64,000 bases of DNA, taken from the NCBI RefSeq assembly GCF_030813595.1, contig NZ_JAUSUH010000005.1:62001-126000 (forward strand), given 5' to 3'. Origin of the DNA: Ancylobacter vacuolatus. GTDB lineage: Bacteria > Pseudomonadota > Alphaproteobacteria > Rhizobiales > Xanthobacteraceae. Under the pieces are notes generated by a model that saw only the letters and a list, made by a program, of their open reading frames with translations, was not told the DNA's origin and searched no databases. Shown one piece after another: positions 53,705 through 62,026 of this stretch (position 1 is the first letter of the stretch; every line of letters starts with the position of its first letter). The position numbers and the translations under genes are program-made.

Positions 53705-53914
53705 TCAGTGCTGGGCGAGGATCGCGGCGATGGCCTGCGCGACGGATTTGGTCACGCGCTTGCGGTAGCGCCGGTGGACCAGCTGGCCATTGTGAAAGAC
53801 GTCCTGCTCGACATAGAGATTGGTGCCGTCCCAGCGCAGGACATTGTCGGACTCGACGGTCTCGATGACGCCGATCCCCGGAATGAGATGTCCTTCCGGC
53901 GCGGTGGTGGTCAT
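53705..53914 (-). CDS. Small conserved protein of unknown function
   Basis: A 69-residue soluble protein starting at 53914, with a strong AGGAGAAA ribosome-binding site. The core LRWDGTNLYVEQDVFHNGQLVHRRYRKRVTKS looks like a compact beta sheet with a basic end. I do not recognise the family. The last gene before it converges at 16 bases. Confidence 0.65.
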   Translation of the reverse strand: MTTTAPEGHLIPGIGVIETVESDNVLRWDGTNLYVEQDVFHNGQLVHRRYRKRVTKSVAQAIAAILAQH

Positions 53915-54006
53915 GGGCTTTCTCCTACGTTGGTGGCACGCTCTGCGGCGGCCTGAGCGAATGATAGCCGAGCGCGAGGCGAAAGCCATCGGGGGCGTAG
54001 CGGGGA

Positions 54007-54792
54007 TTACGATGGCGTGGGGGTGTCCGGGCCGCCGGAACCGTTGGCGCTGGAGCCCTCGACCTTGCCACGGCGCTGCAGCAGCAGCACGATGATCCAG
54101 CATAGGAGCGCCCAGGCGCTGCCGGAGCACCAGCCGGCGAGAACGTCGGTCGGCCAGTGGACGCCGAGATAGACGCGGCTGAACCCCACCAGCAAGGTGA
54201 GACTGACCGCTACGGCGAGCGCATAGGCCTTGATCCTTCGTTTGCTCTCCGTGCGGACGATGAGGACGCCAAGGGTGAGGAAGGTCACTGCCGAGCCCAT
54301 GGCGTGGCCGCTCGGAAAGCTCAACGTGCTGACATCGACGAGATGGGCGACGAGGTCCGGCCGGGGGCGGTCGAAGCCGAGTTTCAGCGCATAGCTCAGC
54401 AGGCCTCCGCCGGACGTTGCCACCAGCACGAACAATGCTGCGGCGCGCTTGCCGTCCATGGCGAGGAAGCCCGCGACGATGAGGGTGATGAGGGTAAGCA
54501 CCGTCGTTCCGCCCAGCGCTGTCACATCGCGCATGATGATCTCCAGCCAGGGCGGGCCGAGAGGATCGGCGGGATCACCGGGCACGCGGAAAGCCAGCAG
54601 CACCGCCTCGTCAAAGGCGTGCGTCTCACCTTCCGCCACTTCGTCGGCAATGAAAGCGAAAGCCAATAGACCCAATGCGGCACCGAGCAGGGCCAGCAGA
54701 ACCGCAAGCTCGGGCAGCAGGGGGCCGGCAAGCCGGCGCAGGCGAAGCGGCAGGCACTGGACGAGGCGGCGTGGCGAGAAGGACGACATCAT
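54007..54792 (-). CDS. PAP2-family membrane phosphatase
   Basis: A 261-residue protein with six hydrophobic segments and all three phosphatidic acid phosphatase type 2 motifs: KLGFDRPRP, PSGHAMGS and SRVYLGVHWPTDVLAGW. It should dephosphorylate a lipid phosphate such as phosphatidate or undecaprenyl diphosphate on the periplasmic side. Two ATG codons, at 54792 and 54789, are possible starts. It is divergent from the 26-residue membrane peptide across 100 bases. Confidence 0.92.
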   Translation of the reverse strand: MMSSFSPRRLVQCLPLRLRRLAGPLLPELAVLLALLGAALGLLAFAFIADEVAEGETHAFDEAVLLAFRVPGDPADPLGPPWLEIIMRDVTALGGTTVLTLITLIVAGFLAMDGKRAAALFVLVATSGGGLLSYALKLGFDRPRPDLVAHLVDVSTLSFPSGHAMGSAVTFLTLGVLIVRTESKRRIKAYALAVAVSLTLLVGFSRVYLGVHWPTDVLAGWCSGSAWALLCWIIVLLLQRRGKVEGSSANGSGGPDTPTPS

Positions 54793-54838
54793 TCACCGGC
54801 AATGAGAAAAATTCGACGGGGCGAAGCCCGGTGGAGCT

Positions 54839-54864
54839 GGAACCCAACAGGGCCCTGGCGTGTT
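54839..54864 (+). promoter_or_regulatory. Possible EcfG-type promoter of the small membrane peptide
   Basis: GGAAC at 54839-54843, a 17-base spacer and TGTT at 54861-54864 match the EcfG consensus except for the first -10 base. It lies 28 bases before the start codon of the 26-residue peptide. Confidence 0.45.
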
Positions 54865-54892
54865 CCCTTGCTACAATCACAAGGAGTTATTC

Positions 54893-54973
54893 ATGCTTAA
54901 GGGTGGCGCTCTCTGGATGCTTGGTATTCCGCTGCCGATCATTCTGATTCTGTGGTTCTTGGGTTATCTCTGA
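54893..54973 (+). CDS. 26-residue hydrophobic membrane peptide
   Basis: ATG 54893 is preceded by a perfect AAGGAG at eight bases' spacing. The product begins MLKGGALWMLGIPLPI and ends WFLGYL, so it is almost entirely one membrane helix. Very similar peptides (MLKGxxLWLxGIPxPIIxxL) are found as conserved unannotated small proteins in many proteobacteria, as I recall. A possible EcfG-type promoter lies just upstream, which hints at a stress role. The ribosome-binding site and family-like sequence support it in spite of its length. Confidence 0.75.
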   Translation: MLKGGALWMLGIPLPIILILWFLGYL

Positions 54974-55075
54974 AGGCTCGCAAAGGCGACCGTGTTACCC
55001 TGCGGGAGCCGACGCGACAGTCACGCGGCCCGGAACCGCGTGCTGTGCGCGGAAGGTGAGACATAATCGGCGATC

Positions 55076-57397
55076 ATGAACATCATCGGGAGCCACAATG
55101 GCGCGCTGGTGGCGCTGTCGATCCTGATCGCCGTCGCGGCGTCTTATACCGCGCTTGATCTGGCGGGACGCACGACGCGCGCGGGAGCCGCGCGGCTGGT
55201 TTGGCTCTCGGCTGCGGCTATTGTGCTCGGCGGCGGCATCTGGGCGATGCACTTCATCGCCATGCTGGCGCTTCATGTCGGCATTGAGGTTTCTTACGGC
55301 GTCGCGCTGACGCTGGCCTCGCTGGTGTTGGCTGTTTTAGCCACTGCCGTGGCGCTGTTCGCCGCAAGCCGTCCGGCGGTCGGGATCGAAGGTATTCTGC
55401 TGAGCGGAATCTTCATGGGCCTCGGCATTGTCGGCATGCACTATACCGGCATGGCAGCGATGCGGATGCCTGCATCCATGACTTTCGACATGATCCATGT
55501 CGGCGCCGCCATTGTCCTCGCCATCGCCGCCTCGACTGTCGCGATCTGGCTGGCGTTCCGGAATCACTCGGTTTTTCAGCGTGCCATCGCCGCTCTGGCG
55601 CTTGGCTTTGGCATTGCCGGCATGCATTACGTGGCCATGTCGGGTGTCACGTTTACCGGCCATGGCGATGCCCATGATGCCACCCAGGCGGCCAGCGCCG
55701 CAATGGCGGGTGGGATCGGCAATGCGGCGCTTGTCGCCGTGGTGACGGCCGCAACCTTCGCCATCTTTGTCGCCCTTTTGCTCGCCGCCGCCTATGACCG
55801 CCGGGTCGCGATGCTGGCCGACCGAGAGGCCGGAGTGTGGCGCGAGAGCGAGGAACGCTACCGCAATCTTTATCGTCGCACGCCGCTGCCGCTGCACTCC
55901 CTCGGGCCGGACGGCTGCATCGCTCAAGTGAGTGACCGCTGGCTCAGCCTGTTCGGTTACGCGCGCGAGGAGGTGATAGGGCGGCCATTGACTGATTTCA
56001 TGACGGCCGATTCCGCGCGTCGCCGCACCGAGGAGCACTGGCCGCGCCTGCTCGACACCGGCGAATTGCGGGAAGCGGAATACAGGCTCATCGCCAAGGA
56101 TGGGCGCGTGGTCGACTGCGTGCTTTCCGCCGTCGCGGAACGTGACGCCGACGGCAATCTCACGAACACGCTGTGCGGCCTTGTCGACGTCACCGAGCGG
56201 CGCGCGACCGAGGACGCCCTGCGCCAAGCGCAGAAACTGGAGGCCGTCGGCCAGCTCACCGGCGGCATCGCCCATGATTTCAACAATCTCCTCGCCGTCG
56301 TCCTCGGCAATCTTGAGCTCGCCGCCAAGCGCGCGCCGGACGATGCGCGGCTGCGATCGTTGCTCGGCAATGCGATGCAGGCTGCCCAGCGCGGCGCGGC
56401 GCTGACCCAGCGCATGCTGGCCTTCGCCCGACGGCAGGACCTGAAGCCTGCGGCGGTCGACGTGCCCGAGCTGGTGCTGGGCATGGCCGAGATGATGCGC
56501 CGGTCGATCGGTCCAAGTGTCCGTATTGAAACACGTTTTCCGCTCGGATTGCCGTTGGCGCGGGTGGATGCCAATCAGCTTGAACTCGCCCTGCTGAATC
56601 TCGCGGTGAATGCGCGGGACGCGATGCCGGAGGGTGGAGTGATCACCATCGCCGCGCGCGACGAAGTCGTCCCCGCGCCGGCGTCGAACGAGGTGCCGGA
56701 GCCCGGCGGGCTAAGGCCCGGACATTATTTCTGCCTCTCGATTGGCGATAGCGGCAGCGGCATGGATGCGGAGACGCTGGCGCGCGCCGCCGAACCGTTC
56801 TTCACCACCAAGGGCGTGGGCAAGGGCACTGGGCTTGGCCTCGCCATGGTGCATGGCCTTGCCGCGCAGTCGGATGGGAGGTTGGTGCTGGCGAGCAACC
56901 CCGGACAGGGCACGACAGCCACCATTTATCTGCCGGTTGCGGAGGTGGCGCGGGCGGCTGCCACGGCCTCGGTCGAGGATGAAGGCGGTGTTCCGGAGGG
57001 TGAGGCCGGGGCGCGGCGCGTTTTGGTGGTCGATGACGATCCGCTCGTTCTCTCGGCCACCGGCGCCATGCTGGAGGATCTCGGCTGCGCGGTGACCGAG
57101 GCCGCTTCCGCGCGCGAAGCGCTGGACCTGCTGGAATCGGGCGTCGCCTTCGACGTCGTGCTCACCGACCAGGCGATGCCTGATATGACCGGCGTGCAGA
57201 TGGCGGCGGTGATCGACCAGCGCTGGCCGGGCCTGCCGCTGATCCTCGGCACCGGCTATGCCGAGCTTCCCACCGACGCCAAGGCCGGGATGCCGCGCCT
57301 TGGAAAACCCTTTAGCCGCGAGGCTTTGCGGCGCGCCATCGTGCTGGCGACGCGCCCGGTGCCCGACAATGTGGTGCCGCTGCCGCGTCGCGGCTGA
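55076..57397 (+). CDS. MHYT-PAS hybrid sensor histidine kinase
   Basis: A 773-residue protein. Residues about 5-245 are an MHYT sensor with seven helices and the metal-binding repeats WAMHFIAM, GMHYTGMAAM and GMHYVAMSG. Residues about 260-385 are a PAS domain. His400 in IAHDFNN is the phosphoacceptor, followed by the ATPase domain (LNLAVNARDAMPEGG, GSGMDAETL, GTGLGLAMV). The receiver domain has the acidic DDD and Asp698 in VLTDQAMPDMTG. MHYT is thought to bind copper and sense oxygen, CO or NO. No separate response regulator lies next to it, so output goes elsewhere. Translation could also begin slightly downstream. Confidence 0.93.
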   Translation: MNIIGSHNGALVALSILIAVAASYTALDLAGRTTRAGAARLVWLSAAAIVLGGGIWAMHFIAMLALHVGIEVSYGVALTLASLVLAVLATAVALFAASRPAVGIEGILLSGIFMGLGIVGMHYTGMAAMRMPASMTFDMIHVGAAIVLAIAASTVAIWLAFRNHSVFQRAIAALALGFGIAGMHYVAMSGVTFTGHGDAHDATQAASAAMAGGIGNAALVAVVTAATFAIFVALLLAAAYDRRVAMLADREAGVWRESEERYRNLYRRTPLPLHSLGPDGCIAQVSDRWLSLFGYAREEVIGRPLTDFMTADSARRRTEEHWPRLLDTGELREAEYRLIAKDGRVVDCVLSAVAERDADGNLTNTLCGLVDVTERRATEDALRQAQKLEAVGQLTGGIAHDFNNLLAVVLGNLELAAKRAPDDARLRSLLGNAMQAAQRGAALTQRMLAFARRQDLKPAAVDVPELVLGMAEMMRRSIGPSVRIETRFPLGLPLARVDANQLELALLNLAVNARDAMPEGGVITIAARDEVVPAPASNEVPEPGGLRPGHYFCLSIGDSGSGMDAETLARAAEPFFTTKGVGKGTGLGLAMVHGLAAQSDGRLVLASNPGQGTTATIYLPVAEVARAAATASVEDEGGVPEGEAGARRVLVVDDDPLVLSATGAMLEDLGCAVTEAASAREALDLLESGVAFDVVLTDQAMPDMTGVQMAAVIDQRWPGLPLILGTGYAELPTDAKAGMPRLGKPFSREALRRAIVLATRPVPDNVVPLPRRG

Positions 57398-57477
57398 GGC
57401 CCCGCAAACCCGTTGCAGAGGCGGGAATGTTGAGCCAGCGACGGTGACATTCGCCGGCTGAGTGATTATATCCAGAG

Positions 57478-57578
57478 CGTCCGGGGGAGCCTCGTCAGGA
57501 GGCTGAGAGGCCATCGGCGCGTTCTGCGCGGCATGGCGACCCTTTGAACCTGATCCAGTTGACACTGGCGGAGGGAGG
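57478..57578 (+). ncRNA. TPP riboswitch (THI element)
   Basis: The conserved pieces appear in order: GGGGGAGCC, GGCTGAGAGGC (CTGAGA at 57502-57507), then GACCCTTTGAACCTGATCC and CTGGCGGAGGGA. The final GGAGGGAGGGA also serves as the ribosome-binding site of thiO, whose ATG is at 57585. Thiamine pyrophosphate binding should therefore hide the site and shut down the thiamine operon. Confidence 0.95.
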
Positions 57579-57584
57579 GAGTGC

Positions 57585-58709
57585 ATGACTTCCACGCAGA
57601 CTGAATCCACTGAGAAAACAACACCTTGGCAGGGCGCCAACGCCATGCGGGTGCGGATCGTCGGTGCCGGCGTCGCCGGGCTCACCTGCGCCCACGCCTT
57701 TGCCGCGCGCGGGGCCCAAGTCACTGTGATCGAACGCAAATCCGGCTCGGGGCAGGGCTGTTCCTGGTATGCTGGCGGCATGCTGGCGCCCTGGTGCGAG
57801 CGCGAGAGTGCGGAGCCGATCATCGCCGAACTGGGCCATGAATCGCTCGCCTATTGGCGCGCGAGCGTGCCTGATGTGCCCAATGAGGGCTCGCTGGTGC
57901 TGGCGCCGCCGCGCGATCTACCTGATCTTAAACGGTTTTCCCGCCGCACCGAGGCGTTTGAATGGGTCGATGGCGCCCGCATCGGCGCGCTGGAACCAGA
58001 TCTCGACGGGCGCTTCGACCAGGGGCTGTTCTTCCCCACCGAGGCGCATCTGGAGCCGCGCAAGGCACTCGCCGCGCTCACCCGCCTTCTGGTCGAGGAG
58101 TATCAGGTTGCCTTCCGCTTCGCGGCCGATGGGTGCAGTGAGGTGGACGATCAGTGCAGTGAGGCCAACAATCCGAGCCGTGAGGTGGACGATCAGGGCA
58201 GTGACGCCAAAGTGGCCGACTTCGTGGTCGACTGCCGCGGGCTGGCGGCGCGCGACACGCTCACCGACCTGCGCGGGGTGAAGGGCGAGATGCTGGTGCT
58301 CTATTCCACCGAGATTTCGCTCAAGCGCCCGGTCCGCCTGCTGCACCCGCGCATCCCGGTCTACATCGTGCCGCGCGGCGACGGGCATTTCATGATCGGC
58401 GCCACCTCGATCGAGAATGACGAGCGCGGCCGCGTCACCGGGCGGTCGATGCTGGAGCTGCTCGGCGCGGCCTATGCGCTGCACCCCGCCTTTGGCGAGG
58501 CGGAAATCGTCGAGATCGGGGCGGATGTGCGCCCGGCCTTTCCCGACAATCTGCCGCGCCTGCGCAAGCGCGGCAACACGCTCTATATCAACGGTCTCTA
58601 CCGGCACGGCTTCCTGGCGGCGCCGGCGCTGGCGCGCCGCGCGGCGGAGGTCGCGTTTGACGGGGCGTATTTCCCGGAGGTGATGGATGAAGATCATCGT
58701 CAATGGTGA
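57585..58709 (+). CDS. thiO: Glycine oxidase ThiO
   Basis: A 374-residue FAD-dependent amine oxidase. The dinucleotide-binding motif VRIVGAGVAGLTCAHAFAARG begins at about residue 21. Typical downstream pieces are SWYAGGMLAPWCE and YRHGFLAAPALA. ThiO oxidises glycine to the imine needed for thiazole synthesis by ThiG. The start right behind the riboswitch gives 20 extra residues; ATG 57645 would give a more usual N-terminus. An insertion of four seven-residue repeats at residues 184-211 (CSEVDDQ, CSEANNP, SREVDDQ, GSDAKVA) is unusual. The end overlaps thiS. Confidence 0.94.
   Translation: MTSTQTESTEKTTPWQGANAMRVRIVGAGVAGLTCAHAFAARGAQVTVIERKSGSGQGCSWYAGGMLAPWCERESAEPIIAELGHESLAYWRASVPDVPNEGSLVLAPPRDLPDLKRFSRRTEAFEWVDGARIGALEPDLDGRFDQGLFFPTEAHLEPRKALAALTRLLVEEYQVAFRFAADGCSEVDDQCSEANNPSREVDDQGSDAKVADFVVDCRGLAARDTLTDLRGVKGEMLVLYSTEISLKRPVRLLHPRIPVYIVPRGDGHFMIGATSIENDERGRVTGRSMLELLGAAYALHPAFGEAEIVEIGADVRPAFPDNLPRLRKRGNTLYINGLYRHGFLAAPALARRAAEVAFDGAYFPEVMDEDHRQW
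58134..58217 (+). repeat. Four in-frame 21-base tandem units within thiO
   Basis: Units at 58134-58154, 58155-58175, 58176-58196 and 58197-58217 share the GCAGTGAGG/GTGAGGTGGACGATCAG core with substitutions. They insert 28 acidic, polar residues into ThiO, between a strand of the substrate domain and the conserved VVDCRG motif. Confidence 0.75.
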
Positions 58710-58884
58710 GCCGGCCGATACCGCTGCCGGCACGCTGGCCGGCCTGCTGGCCGAGCTTGATATGGCCGACGCCATCGTGGCGACGGCGCTGAATGGCGAC
58801 ATGGTCCGTGCCGCCCGGCGCGAAGCAACCGCTATCGCCGAGGGCGACCGGGTGGAAATTCTCGCCCCGATGCAGGGCGGATGA
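58687..58884 (+). CDS. thiS: Sulfur carrier protein ThiS
   Basis: A 65-residue ubiquitin-like protein beginning MKIIVNGEP and ending in the essential MQGG tail, whose terminal glycine is adenylated and thiocarboxylated to donate sulfur to ThiG. It overlaps the end of thiO by 23 bases and is followed by thiG after 13 bases. Confidence 0.95.
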   Translation: MKIIVNGEPADTAAGTLAGLLAELDMADAIVATALNGDMVRAARREATAIAEGDRVEILAPMQGG

Positions 58885-58897
58885 GAGGGAGTTCCTC

Positions 58898-59716
58898 ATG
58901 GATGCGATGACCCACAAGGCGACGATGTCGGCGGCCGACCCGGTGACGTTCTACGGCACCGAGGTGGCCTCGCGCCTGCTGCTGGGCACGGCGCAATACC
59001 CCTCGCCAGCGATCCTCGCTGAGGCGATCCGCGCCAGCGGCACCGAGATCGTCACCGTGTCGCTGCGGCGGGAATCGGGGGCGGCGAAGGCCGGCCAGAG
59101 TTTCTGGCAGCTGATCCGCGACCTTGGGGTCAAGGTGCTGCCCAACACCGCCGGCTGCCGGACGGTGAAGGAAGCCGTGACCACGGCGGAAATGGCGCGC
59201 GAGCTTTTCGGCACGCCCTGGGTGAAGCTGGAGGTGATCGGCGAGGACGACACGCTGCAGCCGGACGTGTTCGGGCTGGTCGAGGCGGCGCGCATTCTCT
59301 CGCGCGACGGCTTCCAGGTGTTTCCCTACACCACCGAGGATCTGGTGGTGGCGGAGAAGCTGGTTTCCGCCGGCTGTGAGGTGTTGATGCCCTGGGGCGC
59401 GCCGATCGGCTCCGGCCGCGGGCTCAACAACCCCTATGGGCTGCGCTCGATGCGGGCGCATTTCCCCGGAATCCCGCTGGTGGTCGACGCGGGCGTCGGC
59501 CTGCCCTCGCATGCGGCCGCAGCGATGGAGCTGGGCTATGATGCGGTGCTGCTGAACACGGCGGTGGCCAAGGCGGGCGATCCCGTCCGCATGGCCCGCG
59601 CCTTCGCCGCCGCCATCGCCGCCGGGCGCGAGGCGGTGATCGCCGACCCGATGGAGGTGCGCGACATGGCGGCGCCTTCGACCCCGGTCATGGGCCGGGC
59701 CCTTCTCGGTTCCTAA
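58898..59716 (+). CDS. thiG: Thiazole synthase ThiG
   Basis: A 272-residue TIM-barrel enzyme: [65 protein letters not shown] and [17 protein letters not shown]. It joins the glycine imine from ThiO, deoxyxylulose phosphate and ThiS sulfur to make the thiazole phosphate. GAGGGAG precedes ATG 58898. A leading 18-residue extension is slightly longer than usual. Confidence 0.96.
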   Translation: MDAMTHKATMSAADPVTFYGTEVASRLLLGTAQYPSPAILAEAIRASGTEIVTVSLRRESGAAKAGQSFWQLIRDLGVKVLPNTAGCRTVKEAVTTAEMARELFGTPWVKLEVIGEDDTLQPDVFGLVEAARILSRDGFQVFPYTTEDLVVAEKLVSAGCEVLMPWGAPIGSGRGLNNPYGLRSMRAHFPGIPLVVDAGVGLPSHAAAAMELGYDAVLLNTAVAKAGDPVRMARAFAAAIAAGREAVIADPMEVRDMAAPSTPVMGRALLGS

Positions 59717-59734
59717 CCCCACAGTGAGTGCGTG

Positions 59735-60331
59735 ATGAAGCTCGATCCGTTCTATCTCATCGTCGACCGCGCCTCCTGGCTGCCGCGCCTGCTGCCGCAG
59801 GGGGTGAAGCTGGTGCAGCTGCGCGCCAAGGACATGGACGAAGCCGAGCTGCGCCGGGAGATCGCGACCGCGCGCGAGGTCTGCGCCCGCTTCGGCGCCC
59901 AGCTGATCGTCAATGACTATTGGAAGCTCGCCATCGAGCTGGGCTGCGACTTCGTGCATCTCGGGCAGGAGGACCTTGCCGAGGCCGATGTGCCGGCGAT
60001 GCGGCGGGCAGGGCTCAAGCTCGGCATCAGCACCCATGACGAGGCCGAATTAGAGGCCGCGCTGCTGGCCGGGCCGGACTATATCGCCTTCGGCCCGATC
60101 TACCCGACCATTCTCAAGAAGATGCGCTGGGCGCCGCAGGGGCTGGAGCGGGTGCGCCAGTGGAAGACGCGGATCGGCGACCTGCCGCTGGTCGGCATTG
60201 GCGGCCTCACCATCGAGCGCGCGGCGGGCGTGCGGCAGGCCGGGGCGGACAGCCTCGCCGTCGTCACCGACATTCTGCTGAACGACAACCCGGAAGCCCG
60301 CGCCCGCGAATGGGTGCTGGCGACGCGGTAG
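59735..60331 (+). CDS. thiE: Thiamine-phosphate synthase ThiE (or close TenI-like relative)
   Basis: A 198-residue TIM-barrel protein with VKLVQLRAKDMDEAELRREIA, LIVNDYWKLAIELGCDFVHLGQEDL, YIAFGPIYPT and LVGIGGLTIERAA. ThiE couples the pyrimidine and thiazole moieties to thiamine phosphate; TenI-like proteins aromatise the thiazole. The VHLGQEDL and GPIYPT motifs suit either, so the call to ThiE is by operon position. ATG 59735 is preferred to GTG 59732. It ends the riboswitch-controlled operon, in which thiC is absent. Confidence 0.88.
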   Translation: MKLDPFYLIVDRASWLPRLLPQGVKLVQLRAKDMDEAELRREIATAREVCARFGAQLIVNDYWKLAIELGCDFVHLGQEDLAEADVPAMRRAGLKLGISTHDEAELEAALLAGPDYIAFGPIYPTILKKMRWAPQGLERVRQWKTRIGDLPLVGIGGLTIERAAGVRQAGADSLAVVTDILLNDNPEARAREWVLATR

Positions 60332-60419
60332 GGGGGCGCGGCGGGTGCTCTCCCCCTTGAGCAGGAGCGGCCGCACCCCGCCTCTCTGAGCCTTGGTCCA
60401 ATCGGCGCTCATTCTCGCC

Positions 60420-60466
60420 CATCCCCCCCTCATCCCCGGGCTTGACCCGGGGATGAGGGGGGGATG
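60420..60466. repeat. Perfect 21-pair hairpin
   Basis: The arms at 60420-60440 and 60446-60466 are exact reverse complements (CATCCCCCCCTCATCCCCGG and its partner, one further G/C pair at the loop), around a CTTGA loop. It lies between convergent genes, 89 bases after thiE. It has no T-run, so it is more likely a repeat element than a simple terminator, though it could protect or end transcripts. Confidence 0.85.
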
Positions 60467-60470
60467 GCTC

Positions 60471-60505
60471 GTCATCCCGGACGACGCATCTCGTCGATCC
60501 GGGAT
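60471..60505. repeat. Palindromic GTCATCCCGG repeat
   Basis: ATCCCGGA (60474-60481) pairs with TCCGGGAT (60498-60505), with an inner CGACG/CGTCG stem. It shares its GTCATCCCGG arm with the element at 14720-14813 and lies four bases after the long hairpin. Confidence 0.75.
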
Positions 60506-60570
60506 CGGTTTCCGAGAAAAGCGGCCTGCGGTCCCAGCATCCGCTTCGCGGTGGCCGGGAGGACGCCAGC

Positions 60571-61944
60571 CTACTCCGCCGCCGCGCTGGCCGGGCTGCC
60601 GGCGAAAGAGCGCTCCATCTCGCGGCGCAGGCGCACCGCCGGGCTGTCCTTCACCTCGACATCGGCCCAGCCGACGATCTCGCCTTCCGCAATGTCGCGG
60701 GTGAGGGTGACGTGATGGGCGAGGCCGATCGGCAGGCCGCCCTTGGCGAGCGAGGTGGCGGCGGGAAACAGCTTGCCCCAGACGGTGAAGCCGCCTTCGC
60801 CATCCAGCGTCTCGCCGGCTCTCAAGGGGCGCTTGGCCACCGCCACCACATCGGCGTTGAAGGCTTCGGTGACGCCGGTCGGCTCATGGCGCAGCGCCGC
60901 CGAGGCGACGCTGACGCCGAGTTCCAGCCCGATCAGGTGATAGGGGCGGTAGAGCGCGGTGTAGCGGCCGGAGGCATCGGTCACCACGCCATATTCCTTG
61001 AAGCAGCGGCGGGCATAGTCGCCGCGCGGGCTGGGATCGGCCTCGAACACCACATAGACGCCCCAGCGCAGATCGCGGAACACCGGGCGGCCGTCGCGCT
61101 CCAGCGAGGAGACGGTTTCCACCGTGCCGGAATGCTCCAGAATGCCGCCGGCCGCGCGGGGGCGCAGGATGGTGGCGAGATCATCGACGCCGCAGGGCGG
61201 GAACAGCAGCCCGTCGGAGGGGGCGGAGAGCCCGGCCGCATTGGCGATCGCAGCCATCTCGATCGAGGATTTGGTGCCGTCGGCGAAGGAGTTGAACATC
61301 TGCGCGTTCATGCCGCCCTGCGCCGCCTGCTCGGGGGTGAGGCCGTAGAGGCTCCAGATCGTGTCGGGGGTGGAGCGGTGGAAGCTCGGCAGGTATTTCG
61401 TGCCCTTGCCGGCGCAGACGACGTTGAAGCCGCAGGTGCGGGCCCAGTCGACCATTTCGCACACCAGCGCCGGCTGGTCGCCATAGGCCATGGAATAGAC
61501 CACGCCGGCCTTGCGGGCCCGCTCGGCCAGCAGCGGGCCGACGAGAACATCCGCCTCGACCGTGACCATGACGATGTGGCGGCCCTGCTCGATCGCCATC
61601 AGCGCATGCGCGGCGCCGGCAGCGGGGCTGCCGGTGACTTCCACCACCACGTCGAGCCCGTCGGCGGCGATCAGCGCCGAGGCGTCGTCGGTCAGCATGG
61701 TGCAGCCGGTGCCCAGCGCCTCGGTGAAGGAGGAGGCGACCACGGCGTCGGTATCCCAGCCTGTGGCCGCCAGCGCGGCGCGGGCGCGCGGCACCGAGAG
61801 ATCGGCGATGCCGAGCAGATGCAGGCCGGGCGTGGTGCGCAGCTGCGACAGGAACATGGAGCCGAACTTGCCGGCGCCGATGAGGCCGACACGGACGGGG
61901 CGGCCGGCATCGGCGCGGGCCTTGAGCAGGCGGGCGAGATTCAT
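60571..61944 (-). CDS. SAF-domain NAD(P)-binding oxidoreductase, homoserine dehydrogenase-like
   Basis: A 457-residue protein. Residues about 15-160 are a Rossmann domain (VRVGLIGAGKFGSMFLSQL; VVEVTGSPAAGAAHALMA). The centre resembles homoserine dehydrogenase-like proteins (SMAYGDQPALVCEMVDWART; FNVVCAGKGTKYLP). The C-terminal part (KRPLRAGETLDGEGGFTVWG, HHVTLTRDIAEGEIV) is a SAF domain. Members occur in sugar-acid and polyol pathways, but the substrate is not evident. Two parts of the protein are separated by a loop rich in SPRGDYARRCFKEYG. The start at 61944 has the family N-terminus. Confidence 0.85.
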   Translation of the reverse strand: MNLARLLKARADAGRPVRVGLIGAGKFGSMFLSQLRTTPGLHLLGIADLSVPRARAALAATGWDTDAVVASSFTEALGTGCTMLTDDASALIAADGLDVVVEVTGSPAAGAAHALMAIEQGRHIVMVTVEADVLVGPLLAERARKAGVVYSMAYGDQPALVCEMVDWARTCGFNVVCAGKGTKYLPSFHRSTPDTIWSLYGLTPEQAAQGGMNAQMFNSFADGTKSSIEMAAIANAAGLSAPSDGLLFPPCGVDDLATILRPRAAGGILEHSGTVETVSSLERDGRPVFRDLRWGVYVVFEADPSPRGDYARRCFKEYGVVTDASGRYTALYRPYHLIGLELGVSVASAALRHEPTGVTEAFNADVVAVAKRPLRAGETLDGEGGFTVWGKLFPAATSLAKGGLPIGLAHHVTLTRDIAEGEIVGWADVEVKDSPAVRLRREMERSFAGSPASAAAE

Positions 61945-62026
61945 CAGGTGTTTCCTTCCCAGGATGCGGCCGGGCTTGGCGCCCGGTCCGGTTCTTCGCC
62001 GGCCGGCCAGGGCCGGCGGCGCGATG

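Noticed and set aside
55337-56275. A 312-codon minus-strand frame opposite the MHYT kinase
   Set aside because: No recognisable motif; the kinase has all of its domains in the plus frame.
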